From assembly GCF_000002235.5 (NCBI RefSeq), contig NW_022145611.1, positions 7,280,242 to 7,344,241 on the forward strand: a DNA stretch of 64,000 nucleotides. Reading direction: 5' to 3'. The position numbers and the translations under genes were made by a program. Positions within the stretch are counted from its first letter, which is position 1; every line of letters starts with the position of its first letter. Positions 46,756 through 57,970 of the stretch are shown in pieces. The stretch is from Strongylocentrotus purpuratus (lineage: Eukaryota; Echinodermata; Echinoidea; Camarodonta; Strongylocentrotidae). Under the pieces are notes generated by a model, which had not been told where the DNA came from, searched no databases, and worked only from the letters and a program-made list of their open reading frames with translations.

Positions 46756-47286
46756 AGGTACTATGTCCCATTTGCAGGCCAAAAAAATGAAAAAGTTAAA
46801 TTCCAACTGCATTTGAAAGATAATACTAATTTAGAACTTCCCTAAAAAAGGTGGGGCTTGAAAATGTCTTCAAGTGGGAAAATGACGCCTATTAGTTGTC
46901 AAATCGACTTTAGGGCTATAGAGCCCAAAAGTAATAGTCTTGATTTTCAGACAATTGTACCGAATGGTCATACGTTTTATGCTGCGCTAAGATTCAATCA
47001 GTTTAATCTTGGCCATCACAAGAAGTGGGTTATTGATGTAGACAAATGCTCATGTACCCTTTACAACTCTTTTCATGTATGTTATTACCAAAGAAGAAAA
47101 AAGCCAGTCAGTCACTCAATAGTGTCTGACAGTGAAGCCTAGCAAGTAAACGGGTTTCCTTGCATAATTTGAATATGAGGACACTGCTAATGTTTAAATT
47201 TTACAGATAGGACATACATGACATATTCATAATTCCTGCAAAGTTCTACAGCATTTGAGGTTGGCTGCAAAAGGGATATAGTACCT
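46756..47286. mobile_element. TTAA-flanked element, inner member 2
   Basis: TTAA at 46752-46755 and 47287-47290; ends AGGTACTATGTCCC and GGGATATAGTACCT are inverted repeats. It shares one TTAA with inner member 1. No transposase frame is present. Confidence 0.85.
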
Positions 47287-47391
47287 TTAATATAAGAGAA
47301 AGGGGACCATGTGGGATCGACGGATACCGCTTAGGCATTGTATATATTATATAGGGAGCAAGTAGCAACACGTTGTGCAGTCCCGCTTTAA

Positions 47392-47768
47392 AGGTAAAGA
47401 CCAGTATTGGAAACGCCCCAATTTCAAAAAATGAAATGGAAGCTCTCATTACCAATCATGTGAAAGAATATGTTTTGACTAATACAATCATGATGATAAA
47501 AAATTTGCCGGGAAACCGCCTACTAATTCATATATTTGGTAAATTTGTTTCTCTCATGGTCTGTGAGAGATATAGGGTAGTCCCATATACATCTTTCTGT
47601 GTATAGTGCTTGTAACTTTACGAAGAATGGGCCAAATTTCTTATCATTTTGATGATTCCAGAACCTTGCATATGCTAGATGCTAGATGCTAGATGATCAA
47701 CCTTTTCTGATCGATTCCACATCGTTTCTTTCACAATGCAATCGCATGACCATAACTGGTCTTTACCT
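47392..47768. mobile_element. TTAA-flanked MITE, fourth member of the cluster
   Basis: TTAA at 47388-47391 and 47769-47772, with ends AGGTAAAGACCAG and CTGGTCTTTACCT as perfect inverted repeats. It shares its left TTAA with the outer split MITE. Confidence 0.88.
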
Positions 47769-48319
47769 TTAAAGTACTGTCTTCACATTACAATATTTTT
47801 CTTTCTAACATTGATATCCTGGAAATAAAATCAAACAAATAAGTTGTAATTATGTCTCAAATAAAGAGAGAGAGAGTATATATATATTATTTTTGACCTT
47901 CTCTCCCTATAACAAACGTTTGTATTATTATGAAATACACTAGATTCATATTACTGTTTTAATTTTAGCATCTCAATAATTTGCTTGAACTTCCGTGATT
48001 GCAATTTTCTCAAGAAACGTTTATGTTGTTATACCATCGTCATTACTTTAAATTAGAAGTTCCACTTACTTTTTACCATACTTCTCTAAATTTCGTTTTA
48101 GGTTTATAGGCAGCTTCTAGAGGTAAAGTATGTGACCAAAAAGGCGTTTATCCATTTTGTAAATCTACAATATATATATATATAGCAAATAAATTGTATA
48201 AGCTTCTGTAGACAACAAGAGAAAAATTAGAGAAAAGGAAACTGTTGATTCAACAACAACAAAATCGAGGAACCACAACAAAAGATAGAAAATACAAAAT
48301 GGACAACGTAAAAAACCGA

Positions 48320-48401
48320 CGACGAGGATGGGATTCGAACCCACGCGTGCAGAGCACAATGGATTAGCAGTCCATCGCCTTAACCACTCGGCCACCTCGT
48401 C
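48320..48401 (-). tRNA. tRNA-Ser(GCT)
   Basis: Same 82-nt sequence and anticodon as the array copies. A run of six T follows on the transcribed strand. Its flank 47880-48540 is repeated around the gene at 52396-52477. Confidence 0.96.
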
Positions 48402-48946
48402 TGATATGCACATTTTGTCAAATAATTAAAGGGTTTGTAGTGTGTGAACGGCGCTATTCAACATCAGATTATGTTCTGTGCATTATCTCATTTTGACCTT
48501 TGTACAACAACCTTTTCGTTTTATCATCTTTTCATGTTAAGAATTTGTTTGTAATAATGTTATTATGTGCAAAGTGTATTTGTATAATTACCAAGAATTT
48601 TTTTTATGAAAAAAATGTAATACCTTTGTTTATCTTTCTGTTGGAAACGAAATAAATATGAATTGAATTGTGCTTCCATACATTGCAGGCAGTCAATCCG
48701 TTTATGAGCGACGTATTATGTGCAACATTGTTCATGGTGACAATGTTGCACATATTATACATAGCTACATACAGCACACAATAAATTGTATAAAATGGCT
48801 TACACATTATTTTACAGTAGCTCAAATCAAACCATGCATAAGAACATATCTAGCAATATACAGTAGGCTTGCGGGTGCACCATGTGAGAGAGAGGGAGGA
48901 TGAGGAGTCCTGAAAAGGACTCTACTTTCTTGAGGGTGTGTAGCCA

Positions 48947-49352
48947 CAGGCGCGTACACAGGTGGGGTGTTTGGGGGGTTAACCCCCCCTTTGGTATTTG
49001 TATGTGTGTAAACCCCCCCCCCCCCCATCAACCCCTAACCCACCCCCTCCCCCCCCCCCCCCCCTTAGGATTTTTTTTTTTTTTTTTTTAATTATTGAAA
49101 AAGAAAAAAAGAAAAAAAATATTCCCATTGCTGACCTAAAAAGATGACCTCCCCCCCCCCCCCCCCAGTGGAGTGAAATGTCAATTTTTCAAATTCCGAG
49201 ACAAAAAAAAAAGAAAAAAGTGTCCTCTTACCCCACCCCCCCCCCCCCCCCCCCGCTTATTCAGCGGCTAGCTGAGTCGTTGCGAAATTTTCGACCCGAT
49301 TTATAAATGTTAACCCCCCCCCCCCCTTGAAAAAATCCTGCGTACGCGCCTG
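48947..49352. mobile_element. hAT-like MITE
   Basis: Ends CAGGCGCGTACACAGG and CCTGCGTACGCGCCTG are inverted repeats; exact 8-bp duplication TGTAGCCA at 48939-48946 and 49353-49360. The interior has G-, C-, T- and A-runs. Block I has no insertion at the matching place near 43062. Confidence 0.9.
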
Positions 49353-49741
49353 TGTAGCCATATCTCATCAATACAAGCAAGATATAAAATTGCAAATTTG
49401 GCTACAAGTATAATTCTTGCATATCACAAAATTATCTGGTACAATAATTGATAATAAAGAACGATATACATTAATGGTAGAAGCTACACAGAGCTCAGAG
49501 TTCACAAAAAACAATGTCAACTACGCAGGGCCGGACGATAAGCGACTTCTACTACTACCATCCTTATGACCTGTACTTTCTACCCCGATATACTATTCTT
49601 ACTCCGATGATACCATATACCTCCAATACTATAAATACATGTACTAGATGAATATGTACTCATATTACATGTATTACTATTCATTATACTATACAACCAA
49701 AGTTGTATGCAGTATATACTAGATGTATTTCCTCATATTAA

Positions 49742-50068
49742 AGGTAATACAAAGTTTTGGGAAAGGGTGGATAGTGATTCCTTACAATTTTGATATATTT
49801 TGATGCACCTGTGGATGTGTTATAAGCACTAGAAAATTAAGCCCCTAAAACACTTCCGCTTTGGAGAAAAATTGAATATACAAATTTACCGGTGCTCCCA
49901 GTAAATTTTGATGAATTTCAAATAGCGCCTACGGCCGTACAATGGTAGTTGCGACCATGAAAACCTAAAAATATGTATTTGTTATATATAATTTTCAAAC
50001 AGGAATAGCTAATCGGTCGATTTTAGTCAAGAAACATTGTTTTATAGCCTAATTAATATCTTGACCTA
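49742..50068. mobile_element. One-ended TTAA element (46238-46751 family)
   Basis: Starts after TTAA (49738-49741) with AGGTAATACAAAGTTTTG and matches the inverse of the right half of 46238-46751. It stops where the G/C-run element begins. Confidence 0.75.
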
Positions 50069-50069
50069 G

Positions 50070-50264
50070 TGAGCACATTTTTTTTTTTTTTGATCCTCAA
50101 AAAAAATTTCGATTTGCACCCCCCCCCCCCCTTGAGCGCCAGGGGGGGGGGGGGGGCCCAACCCCCCAAAAAGGTAAAAATCACGTGATTTTACATGATT
50201 TTTTTTCTCAAGGGGGGGGGGGCCGGGCCCCGGGCCCCCCCCCCCCCCTGGATCCGCCACTGAT
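50070..50264. mobile_element. G/C-run element ending CTGGATCCGCCACTG
   Basis: Inverse of the 44063 element: CACGTGATTTTAC, C- and G-runs, then the end CTGGATCCGCCACTG. Only one terminus is present. Confidence 0.7.
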
Positions 50265-50648
50265 AGGACTAGTAAGAGACAATATTATACATTCCACGCT
50301 TTGACCTCGTCAGACACTGCAAACTGCCTGCAAACTGCAGCCTTGGTTGTAAACAAGTAAAGGGATTTGCTATCGTTCCATTATTTATGTTGCCATTGTC
50401 TTCTTTATTCCACGGGAAGTCACATACCACATACACTGGAGCGCACGATCGATGCACGTTTGTGGGTTAATATATATTTTATTTTAAAGAGATCTTCTTC
50501 TTATTTCCATCAATAACAGGGAAGAGGAATATTATGCTTAAACGTATACAGTGATGTACCTGGGTCTAGGTATTGGAGGGGGCTGTCCTACGACCTTGAA
50601 TATGATGCCAAAGTCACAATGTTTTTCCTCTCTCTTTTCTTTTATCTT

Positions 50649-50693
50649 CTCTCTCTCTCTCTCTCTCAGATCTCTCTCTATCTTACACACACA

Positions 50694-50724
<31 letters not shown>

Positions 50725-51664
50725 AGATCTCTCTCTATCTTACACACACACACACACACACACTCTCTCTCTCTCTCTCTCTCTCTCTCAGATCTCTCTC
50801 TATCTTACACACACACACACACACGCATTCTCACATCAGGGCCTTTGTGGGGCACCTGATTGTGGGGTATTTCTGTGCGTTCCAGATATACCTTGTGGTC
50901 CCCTACTAGTGGGGTATGTACAACCTGGCGATAACAACCCGGCGGTGTGCTTACGATGTTACCATAAAAAAGTGTGCAAGTTTTAGCACACGCTCACAAA
51001 AAGTCATTTATGGGGTACCACTTCTAATGCCCCGCAGGGCATAGGACACCGAATATACAGCCATTTGAAAGACTTTACTCTGTGGGGTCCTGAAAAAATA
51101 CCCCACAAAGTAAAAATGCCTCACAAGGGGTATGTGAAGCGCACATAAAACCCCACAAGAATGCTGAGATGAGAGCACACACACACACACACACGCACAC
51201 ACATTCCCACATCAGGCCCTTTGTGGGGCACCTGATTGTGGGGTATTTCTGTGCGTTCCAGATATACCTTGTGGTCCCCTACTAGTGGGGTATGTACAAC
51301 CTGGCGATAACAACCCGGCGGTGTGCTTACGATGTTACCATAAAAAAGTGTGCAAGTTTTAGCACACGCTCACAAAAAGTCATTTATGGGGTACCACTTC
51401 TAATGCCCCGCAGGGCATAGGACACCGAATATACAGTCATTTGAAAGACTTTACTCTGTGGGGTCCTGAAAAAATACCCCACAAAGTAAAAATGCCTCAC
51501 AAGGGGTATGTGAAGCGCACATAAAACCCCACAAGAATGCTGAGATGAGAGCACCCACACACACACTCTCTCTCTCTCTCTCTCTCTCAGATCTCTCTCT
51601 ATCTTACACACACACACACACACACACTCTCTCTCTCTCTCTCTCTCTCTCAGATCTCTCTCTA

Positions 51665-51730
<66 letters not shown>

Positions 51731-51764
51731 ATCTCTCTCTATCTTACACACACACACACACACA

Positions 51765-51802
<38 letters not shown>

Positions 51803-51805
51803 TAT
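50649..51805. repeat. Composite CT/CA satellite with two copies of a TGTGGGG element
   Basis: Units of (CT)n-AGATCTCTCTCTATCTTA-(CA)n repeat three times at 50649-50825 and four at 51553-51790. Between them lie two near-identical ~345-bp copies (about 50829-51178 and 51205-51554) that start CTCACATCAG and end CTGAGATGAGAG with ACCCCACA/TGTGGGGT motifs inside. Confidence 0.9.
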
Positions 51806-52395
51806 TTTTGACCTTTTCTCCCAATAACAAACGTTCTCATTATTATTATGAAATACAAGAGATATTTGCTACTGTTTAAATTTTAGCATCTCAATAGTTT
51901 CTAAATCTGCCTATATTGCAATTTTCTCAAGAAACGTTTATGTTGTTACAACTATTGTGATTATTTTACATTAGGAGTTCCACTTACTTTTTCATATACT
52001 TCTCTAATTGTGTGTAGATTTATAGGCAGATTCTATAGAGGTGACAATTGTGAACGTGTTTATTAATTGAGTTACTCTGTGGCTATTGTGTTTGTTTGTT
52101 TGTTTTTATTGACTTGTTTATTATTGATATTTATGAATGGAACAACCTAAACTGATACTTGAACATTTTAGATCCATCAGTTCTGTCCCCACGACCACCA
52201 TCGCTACTACATCCTGTATGCTCGTGGTCTTTTCCTAATTCAATGTAATATATGCAAATTACTTATAAGCTTCTGTTGAAAACAAGAGAAAAAAAGAGAG
52301 AGAAAAAGAGAGAGAAACTATTCTTTTACCAAAAAAATATTAGATGAACCACACAAAAAATATATAAAATACAAAATGGACACGCAAAAATCTGA

Positions 52396-52477
52396 CGACG
52401 AGGATGGGATTCGAACCCACGCGTGCAGAGCACAATGGATTAGCAGTCCATCGCCTTAACCACTCGGCCACCTCGTC
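52396..52477 (-). tRNA. tRNA-Ser(GCT)
   Basis: Same 82-nt sequence, with a T5 terminator on the transcribed strand. It is the seventh complete copy and lies at the far end of block II. Confidence 0.96.
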
Positions 52478-52552
52478 TGATATGCGCAACGAGGCAAATT
52501 ATTCAATGGGTTTGTAGTGTGTGTGAACAGCGCTATTCAACATTAGATTTTG

Positions 52553-52554
<2 letters not shown>

Positions 52555-52584
<30 letters not shown>
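52555..52584. repeat. (GT)n microsatellite
   Basis: A pure GT run in the flank of the tRNA at 52396; the matching flank at 48475 lacks it. Confidence 0.95.
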
Positions 52585-52586
<2 letters not shown>

Positions 52587-52699
52587 TGGTTTTTACAGAC
52601 GTGTATCAATCAGATATGATTATTTACGTCTGCATTATCTCATTTTGACCTTTGTACAACAACCTTTTCGTTTTATCTTCTTTTCATGTCAGAATGCGA

Positions 52700-54270
52700 A
52701 ATCTACTGATTCTCGGTTTGCACTCCACGTAACATAAATTGCATATTAAAGCAAAGGGCAGACAAAAAATATCCATGTTATGTTTTTCTTTTTTAATTTT
52801 GGTAAGAGTGAAGGTATATAAAGAAAGATAACTCGAAGAAGAAACGATAAAAGGTAGATAATAATAATAATTAATTCTCTACTATTTGGGTGTGAGAGAA
52901 AGTTGCAATTTAGATATGGCAAGAATAAGGAGAATCAAGTCATCAAACACAGGCGTATAAAGGGGCGGCAGCCCGCCCCCCCCTCCACTCAGAGAACGGC
53001 TCGAGAATTGTGAAAAAAAGGGGTGTATTAACTTTTCGACCGGAGATTTCTTTAAAAAGGGGGTGTTTTTTCTTTTTTCTTTTTTTTTCTCTCATCTCTT
53101 TGGGCTCCTGAGAAATTATTCCGAATTTAGGGGGGTACATTGAGCATTTTTCATGATTAAGGGGGGTCTATCAAGGCAGGAAAAGCCCGCGAAACCGGGG
53201 GGTTCGGAAATGTTGGCAGTCCTCAGATTTTGTGCTTTCAAAAAGAGGGAACAAGCATATGCGTACCCTAAATAACACTGAGTGGGGGGCCGGGGCGGAG
53301 GGGTGGGGGATGGGGCTAAGGGCTTCTTACCCCAGGGTTTTGTAATCGCCTCATGAACTGGCAGCGAGGTGCCTGGATCCTCACTATTTGGGCAACGCAG
53401 TGCCCGAGTTTCTATTTGGTAAGCAATGACAAAGTACCATATAAGACTCCAGAGGAAAACTCTAGATTACTATAACAATCATCATGTGCAGCTTACTAGT
53501 AATATGTTTGTGTTTCTCATATTTGAAAAAAAATAAACAAAATAGTCGTGCATGTATAAGGCCCCTTGTGCTAGAATCTTTTGTAAATAAATAGATACAA
53601 AATTTAATAATAGATTCGGAAAACCCCCAAACAATATGACAATAATTTCACAGCACAATGAATTATCACTCTGTCGATCGCTAAACCCCCTCGCATAAAA
53701 AAGGAAGAGACAGGATTTCCAACAAATGTGTAGATGTGAATGCTCGGGAAGAGAGGGGGGATTTGTTGAGCTTTGGAATAAAGGGGGAGGGGGATATGTA
53801 AGTTTGTATGTGTGTCTGATTATGTGAGCGTGTGTGGTGTGTCTGTCTGTCTGTGCGTAACTCTTTGATTTATAACATTCGTTTAGTATAATTAATTTTA
53901 AAACATTATGTACTGTGTATTAAACTATCTTATGTATTTTTTGAGAGATGTACAATTTTCTTTATATTTTGATTAATATATGTTATGTAAATCAATGAAG
54001 CTGTATGTTTGTTTGTTTTTTATATATTTTGTACTGAATAATACAATAAAACAATGCTACAGACATCCCAAATCTTGGGGAATAACGAACCTTTTTACAA
54101 AATGTATATACCGCCCCTCCCAGATTTGCCACACGGGGCAGGAGAAAATTACCCCCTTTTGGCTAGTAAAGTTTTTTCTTCTTCAATATTGATTCAGACA
54201 AAGGATGGAGGGTGCTCCTCGCAACTTTGGAAAATGCTTTTGAGAGCTCCGTAGGCTACACTAAGTATAA
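52700..54270. other. Intergenic, with G-rich repeat fragments
   Basis: No gene. 52955-53330 holds G-run and C-run pieces, including GGAACAAGCATATGCGTACC, which inversely matches 45160-45175. 53780-54060 is AT-rich and resembles a LINE tail without coding motifs. Confidence 0.45.
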
Positions 54271-54273
54271 GTC

Positions 54274-54760
54274 AGTGGCGGATCCAGGGGAGCCGCGCTG
54301 GCGTATGAGTGATGGGGGGGGGGGGGGGGCTTAGGGGCAGTTGACCCCCAAATAAAATGCAAACGTGGTTTATTTCTAATTTGATACCAGTGATTTACAA
54401 AATGTTGGTGAAATGACATGATTTTCCGGGAATTTTCTCACTTTTTTGTAAATTATACTTTTTTTTATGCGTTTGTTGGAAAGTGAAAAATTCCCAAATT
54501 TCCAGTCATGAAAAAATATGCTAATTTAGAAGCTTACATGCAAGGACTCGAGCTCCCCTGACCCCTCCCACATTTTTAGAAAAAACATGTCAGAAAGAAT
54601 CAAGAAAGGTGACCTGCTAGTGTCACAAAATAATGAGGTATCAAAATATGCTCATCTGACCTTAATTAAATGCCTAAGAACCCTGAACTTGCGGGAGCTC
54701 CTTCCCCTAAACCCCACCAGGGGCTCTAAAAGCATTGTTATTTTGCTCTGGTTCGTAATG
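54274..54760. other. Left end of a GGCGGATCCAGG-type element and unclear sequence
   Basis: CAGTGGCGGATCCAGGGG at 54274 is a recognised end of the G/C-run elements, but no second end was located. The sequence to 54730 has no gene. Confidence 0.45.
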
Positions 54761-54801
54761 TTATTTTGCTCTGCACGGTACGTAAACCAGAGCAAAATAA
54801 C
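54737..54801. repeat. Hairpin with 17-bp perfect arms
   Basis: GTTATTTTGCTCTGGTT at 54737-54753 is inverted exactly at 54785-54801. A third partial copy, GTTATTTTGCTCTG, lies between the arms. Confidence 0.9.
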
Positions 54802-55230
54802 AGTGATTTTCCCATTGAACTCTATTTATTCAGATGGTCATCTCTCAGCCAATATAAATTCAATCGGTTTCGTCACTTGGACATTATTTTTGATGCTCTT
54901 TCGGAAATCGAAGTTAAAATTGAGAAATTCTAAAAATATATTTTTAGGATGGCACAGCTTCTATTCGGTATAATAGTGGGTGTGTCAAGGGTTGGGCTAA
55001 AGTTTGGTTAGTGCTAGCCTGAAAAAAGGGCAAAAATATGTTTTAGTACAACAATATAGCACATCAAATACATATTTTTGAACAAAAAATAGATAAAAAT
55101 AAAAATGTCCTAATTTTTTTAAAATTTGGAATTTTTTCCAATTCAGTTTTGAAGGTAAAGTAGGAATTGTCCGCATGGACAACAATCCCTAAATACTCGT
55201 AATTAGGCTAATCAAACAAATGCGGAGAAA

Positions 55231-55239
55231 AGTATATAC
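55231..55239 (+). promoter_or_regulatory. Possible TATA-like element of HAAO
   Basis: AGTATATAC lies about 85 bases upstream of the HAAO start codon. The spacing would allow a TATA role, but this rests on resemblance only. Confidence 0.25.
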
Positions 55240-55319
55240 AGTACAGCGCGCGCGTGCAAAGTTACGTTACATTTTCATGATCTTCGACAAATAGATATCT
55301 ATCTACTAAAGATATAATA

Positions 55320-57483
55320 ATGTCTGCGAATCATATTGACATTACAAACATAGATGAGTGGATTGAGGAGAACAAGAAGTTTTTCCTCCCACCTGTGTGC
55401 AACAAAATGATGTAAGTTCGTACATATTTCAAACATTTGTTCAACTAAATCGACAGGGCCGGGCCAGAGGTTTCACCTTCAACTTTCAGCCCGCAGTTGT
55501 TCACCGCAACTTGTGCTTGTGCTGCCCGCGCCGCCGTCTGCTCGGGAGTCGAGTGTCTGCATGCATGCATCGCGGACTCCCGAGTTTCTGGCATATCTGC
55601 TGCACGTTGGCAAGTCTGGGCCCTGGCCAGGCTAAATTTCGTTTGTATTACTTATTATATTAATTGACTAATTAAAACTTGCTATGCAGGAGGTCCCAAT
55701 GGCAGATAACCATCAATGCTTAGTTGAAGTTCCCAACATCAAAGGTATTCATCACCACAGTCATCATCATTATCGCCAATAATTTTGCTATTATTTTGAC
55801 GCCAATGACAATGTGTTAATAGATCCTATGTTTGAATCACAGGTTTTGTGTTTCAGATAAAAGAGATGCAGATTAAAGCTTTTCATCATCATCATTATCA
55901 TCATCATCATCATCACCAACCCAGGTGGATGACTGAAGCCTGCGTTGTGTGTTAGCGACTGTTTCATAAATGCAGGCTATGTTAAGTGGAAAACATCCAT
56001 CCCTCGGTTATGACGTTAAATGGAGGCCGTGTAGAGGAGAGTCACTACCTTTGCACGTTAAGAACCCACTGCACTATAAGAGGAGGGGGAAACCCTGGTG
56101 TAGTGGTCCAGTGGCACACCCCCAATCAGTTAAACTAGAAGGAGAGACCCAAGGGTTACATTGATCAAGTTCCTGCAGGTGATGACAACCACTAATAATC
56201 ATCATCATCAACATCTTTATCATCTTCAAGTTCAATATCATCTTCATCATTATCATCATCGTCATCAATGCTGTTCTTGTAAATGTATACTATTATACTA
56301 TTCATGGTATTGTTTATGTTTGTTGGAATGGCAGGTACAGTGAAGGGCAGATGAAAGCTTTCTTTGTTGGAGGTCCAAATGTCAGGAAGGATTATCACAT
56401 AGAGGAAGGAGAGGAGGTAGGCTTTTAAAGAAACACCACTTCTTGGAATATTGTAACTTTAAGCATGTATTGCATGCTGTGAATTCTCGCTACCGCAACT
56501 TCGGTATTTGGCAATAGAGGGCAGCACCAGCCACGGGTATATTTGGTAAAGGCACTTCTATACAAAGTTTCCCATACAAATACAAAGGGTCGGTAACTTG
56601 ATAGCCCAATAGAAAATTATAGTTTCAGAATCAATAAACTAAAGGTAAAAGATTATGATGGTGTCTACATAAAGATTTCATCAAATTTTCAGGGAACAAT
56701 AGTTTAGTAAACTAAGGAATTAATTGACACTGCTGTACATTCTATAGGAGAAACTTTGTCTTAATGTCTTTCCAAATATGGTATCTGCGCAGTGTGGGAG
56801 GAAGGTCACTATCTACTGTCAAACATTGTATTTGCTGTAGAGTCAATTTATCCTGATTATTTTATTCCAATTAGAATGTTTGGTGACAGGAAGAAAAGGA
56901 TAAATATGTCAGACTAAAGTATTTCACTATCTACATTGTAGAATTAATATCATTGACATTGTTGTCTCCTGTTATCTGTGATAGCTTTATGCAATTTGCA
57001 TTCACCGAGTGTTTCTCCATAAACTTTAAGTGCTCTGATCAGTTTACATACACTGTATTTTGGGACAGAAAAGTATTTGATTGCTTTGTTGTTGTATTTC
57101 AAAAGAGTTGCGATTGATCTCAATCAATTCCAAGTCCTCCAATCAATCGCCAGTTTACAGTCTCCGATCTGTACATAGTTGCAATAAATCACAACTGATT
57201 ATTAATAAAATAAGATCGTATCATCATTATCATGGAACAATGATTGTGGCAAATGATATAAACAATAACATTGAGCATTATGATTGAAAAATTTATCAGA
57301 ATCTGTTACTTATGATATATGTTTGGAAATTTGGTGACAAAGACACAGTAAGGATGAAATCATTGAAACTTTTCTGTTCAACCTTTTTTTCCCCCCCAGC
57401 TTTTTTACATGAAAAAAGGCGACATGTGCCTCAAGGTCGTGGAGCAGAACAAACATAGAGATATCCACATCAAAGAAGGAGAG
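55320..57483 (+). CDS. 3-hydroxyanthranilate 3,4-dioxygenase, first three exons
   Basis: This cytosolic iron enzyme opens 3-hydroxyanthranilate in the kynurenine pathway, feeding quinolinate and NAD synthesis. Exons: 55320-55411, 56335-56416, 57400-57483, with phases 2, 0 and 0 and GT-AG sites. The 86 residues include [25 protein letters not shown] and [23 protein letters not shown]. His52 and Glu58 match two of the three iron ligands (His and Glu of HIEEGEE), and Arg48 the conserved substrate-side Arg. Exon boundaries fall where the vertebrate gene has them. The next exon (with the third ligand His) was not found before the window ends. The start ATG is the first in frame and fits family length. 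Intron 3 holds the L2 LINE. Confidence 0.94.
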
Positions 57484-57737
57484 GTAGGAGAAAGTAGGCA
57501 CATTCAATATTCAAAGTAGTAGGGTAACATTTATTTTCTTATACAGTAGGCTAGCAGTTGCACCATGTGAGAGAGGGGGGGGGGGGGGGGAGGATTGGGA
57601 AGACCTGGAAAAGACTCTCAATAATCTTTCTTTCTTGAGTGTGTGTAGTCCTGGAAGGACTGTTAGTAGTCTTGAAAAAGACTGTTGGTTATCTTTCTTA
57701 GCTTATAGTTCTAAGGAGAACTATAGCTTTCTATAGA

Positions 57738-57970
57738 GGAGGTGCGATAGCTCAGTCAGTAGAGCAGTGATCTTACAATCCGGTGACCCGGGTTTGAAAC
57801 CAAGGCGATGTGCTAGTGCCCTTTGGTAAGGCATTAATCCTCATTACAAGGTCCCTCGGAGAGGACCTACACTGTAAAGCCGTCGGACGTCTGGTTGCTT
57901 ACTTACAAGGATTTATGCTTTCTTAGCAGTCAGGTAAAATAACCACCATTCATTCATTCATTCATTCATA
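57738..57970 (+). mobile_element. tRNA-derived SINE with ATTC tail
   Basis: It begins with an A-box-like GATAGCTCAGTCAGTAGAG and a B-box-like GGGTTTGAAACC; a TAC sits in an anticodon-like loop. A non-tRNA body follows (AAGGCATTAATCCTCATTAC), ending in (CATT)n. The tRNA head is too diverged to be a gene. Confidence 0.75.

Larger units (their letters stand above)
46144..47387. mobile_element. TTAA-flanked MITE split by two later TTAA insertions
   Basis: Outer element: TTAA at 46140-46143, AGCCTATCTGTACTAG, GGTTATCTCATCA up to about 46233; it resumes at 47291 (TATAAGAGAAAGGGGACC) and ends GCAGTCCCGCT before TTAA at 47388-47391. It belongs to the family at 38961-39146, whose uninterrupted copy shows the split at CAATTAACATAAG. 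Confidence 0.85.
48540..52690. repeat. Duplicated block II (partner of 42770-48540)
   Basis: 48540-49735 aligns with 42771-43420; 50280-50590 with 45010-45600; 51805-52690 with 47885-48540, in the same order. The part that in block I holds COMT-B exon 1 and the palindrome is missing; the junction at 49737 is a TTAA element. It includes elements and satellites of its own. Confidence 0.8.

Noticed and set aside
49925-49945. 5S rRNA-like start (GCCTACGGCC)
   Set aside because: Only about ten bases match; the rest belongs to the TTAA element family found at 46238-46751.
50551-51811. Open frames rich in Ser-Leu and Thr-His
   Set aside because: These come from CT and CA microsatellites, not a coding gene.
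48540-52690. A third COMT gene in block II
   Set aside because: No COMT exon could be read on either strand; only the flanks of the segment are present.
57738-57810. Functional tRNA-Val(TAC) gene
   Set aside because: Stems do not pair well, the B box is altered, and a SINE body and ATTC tail follow.
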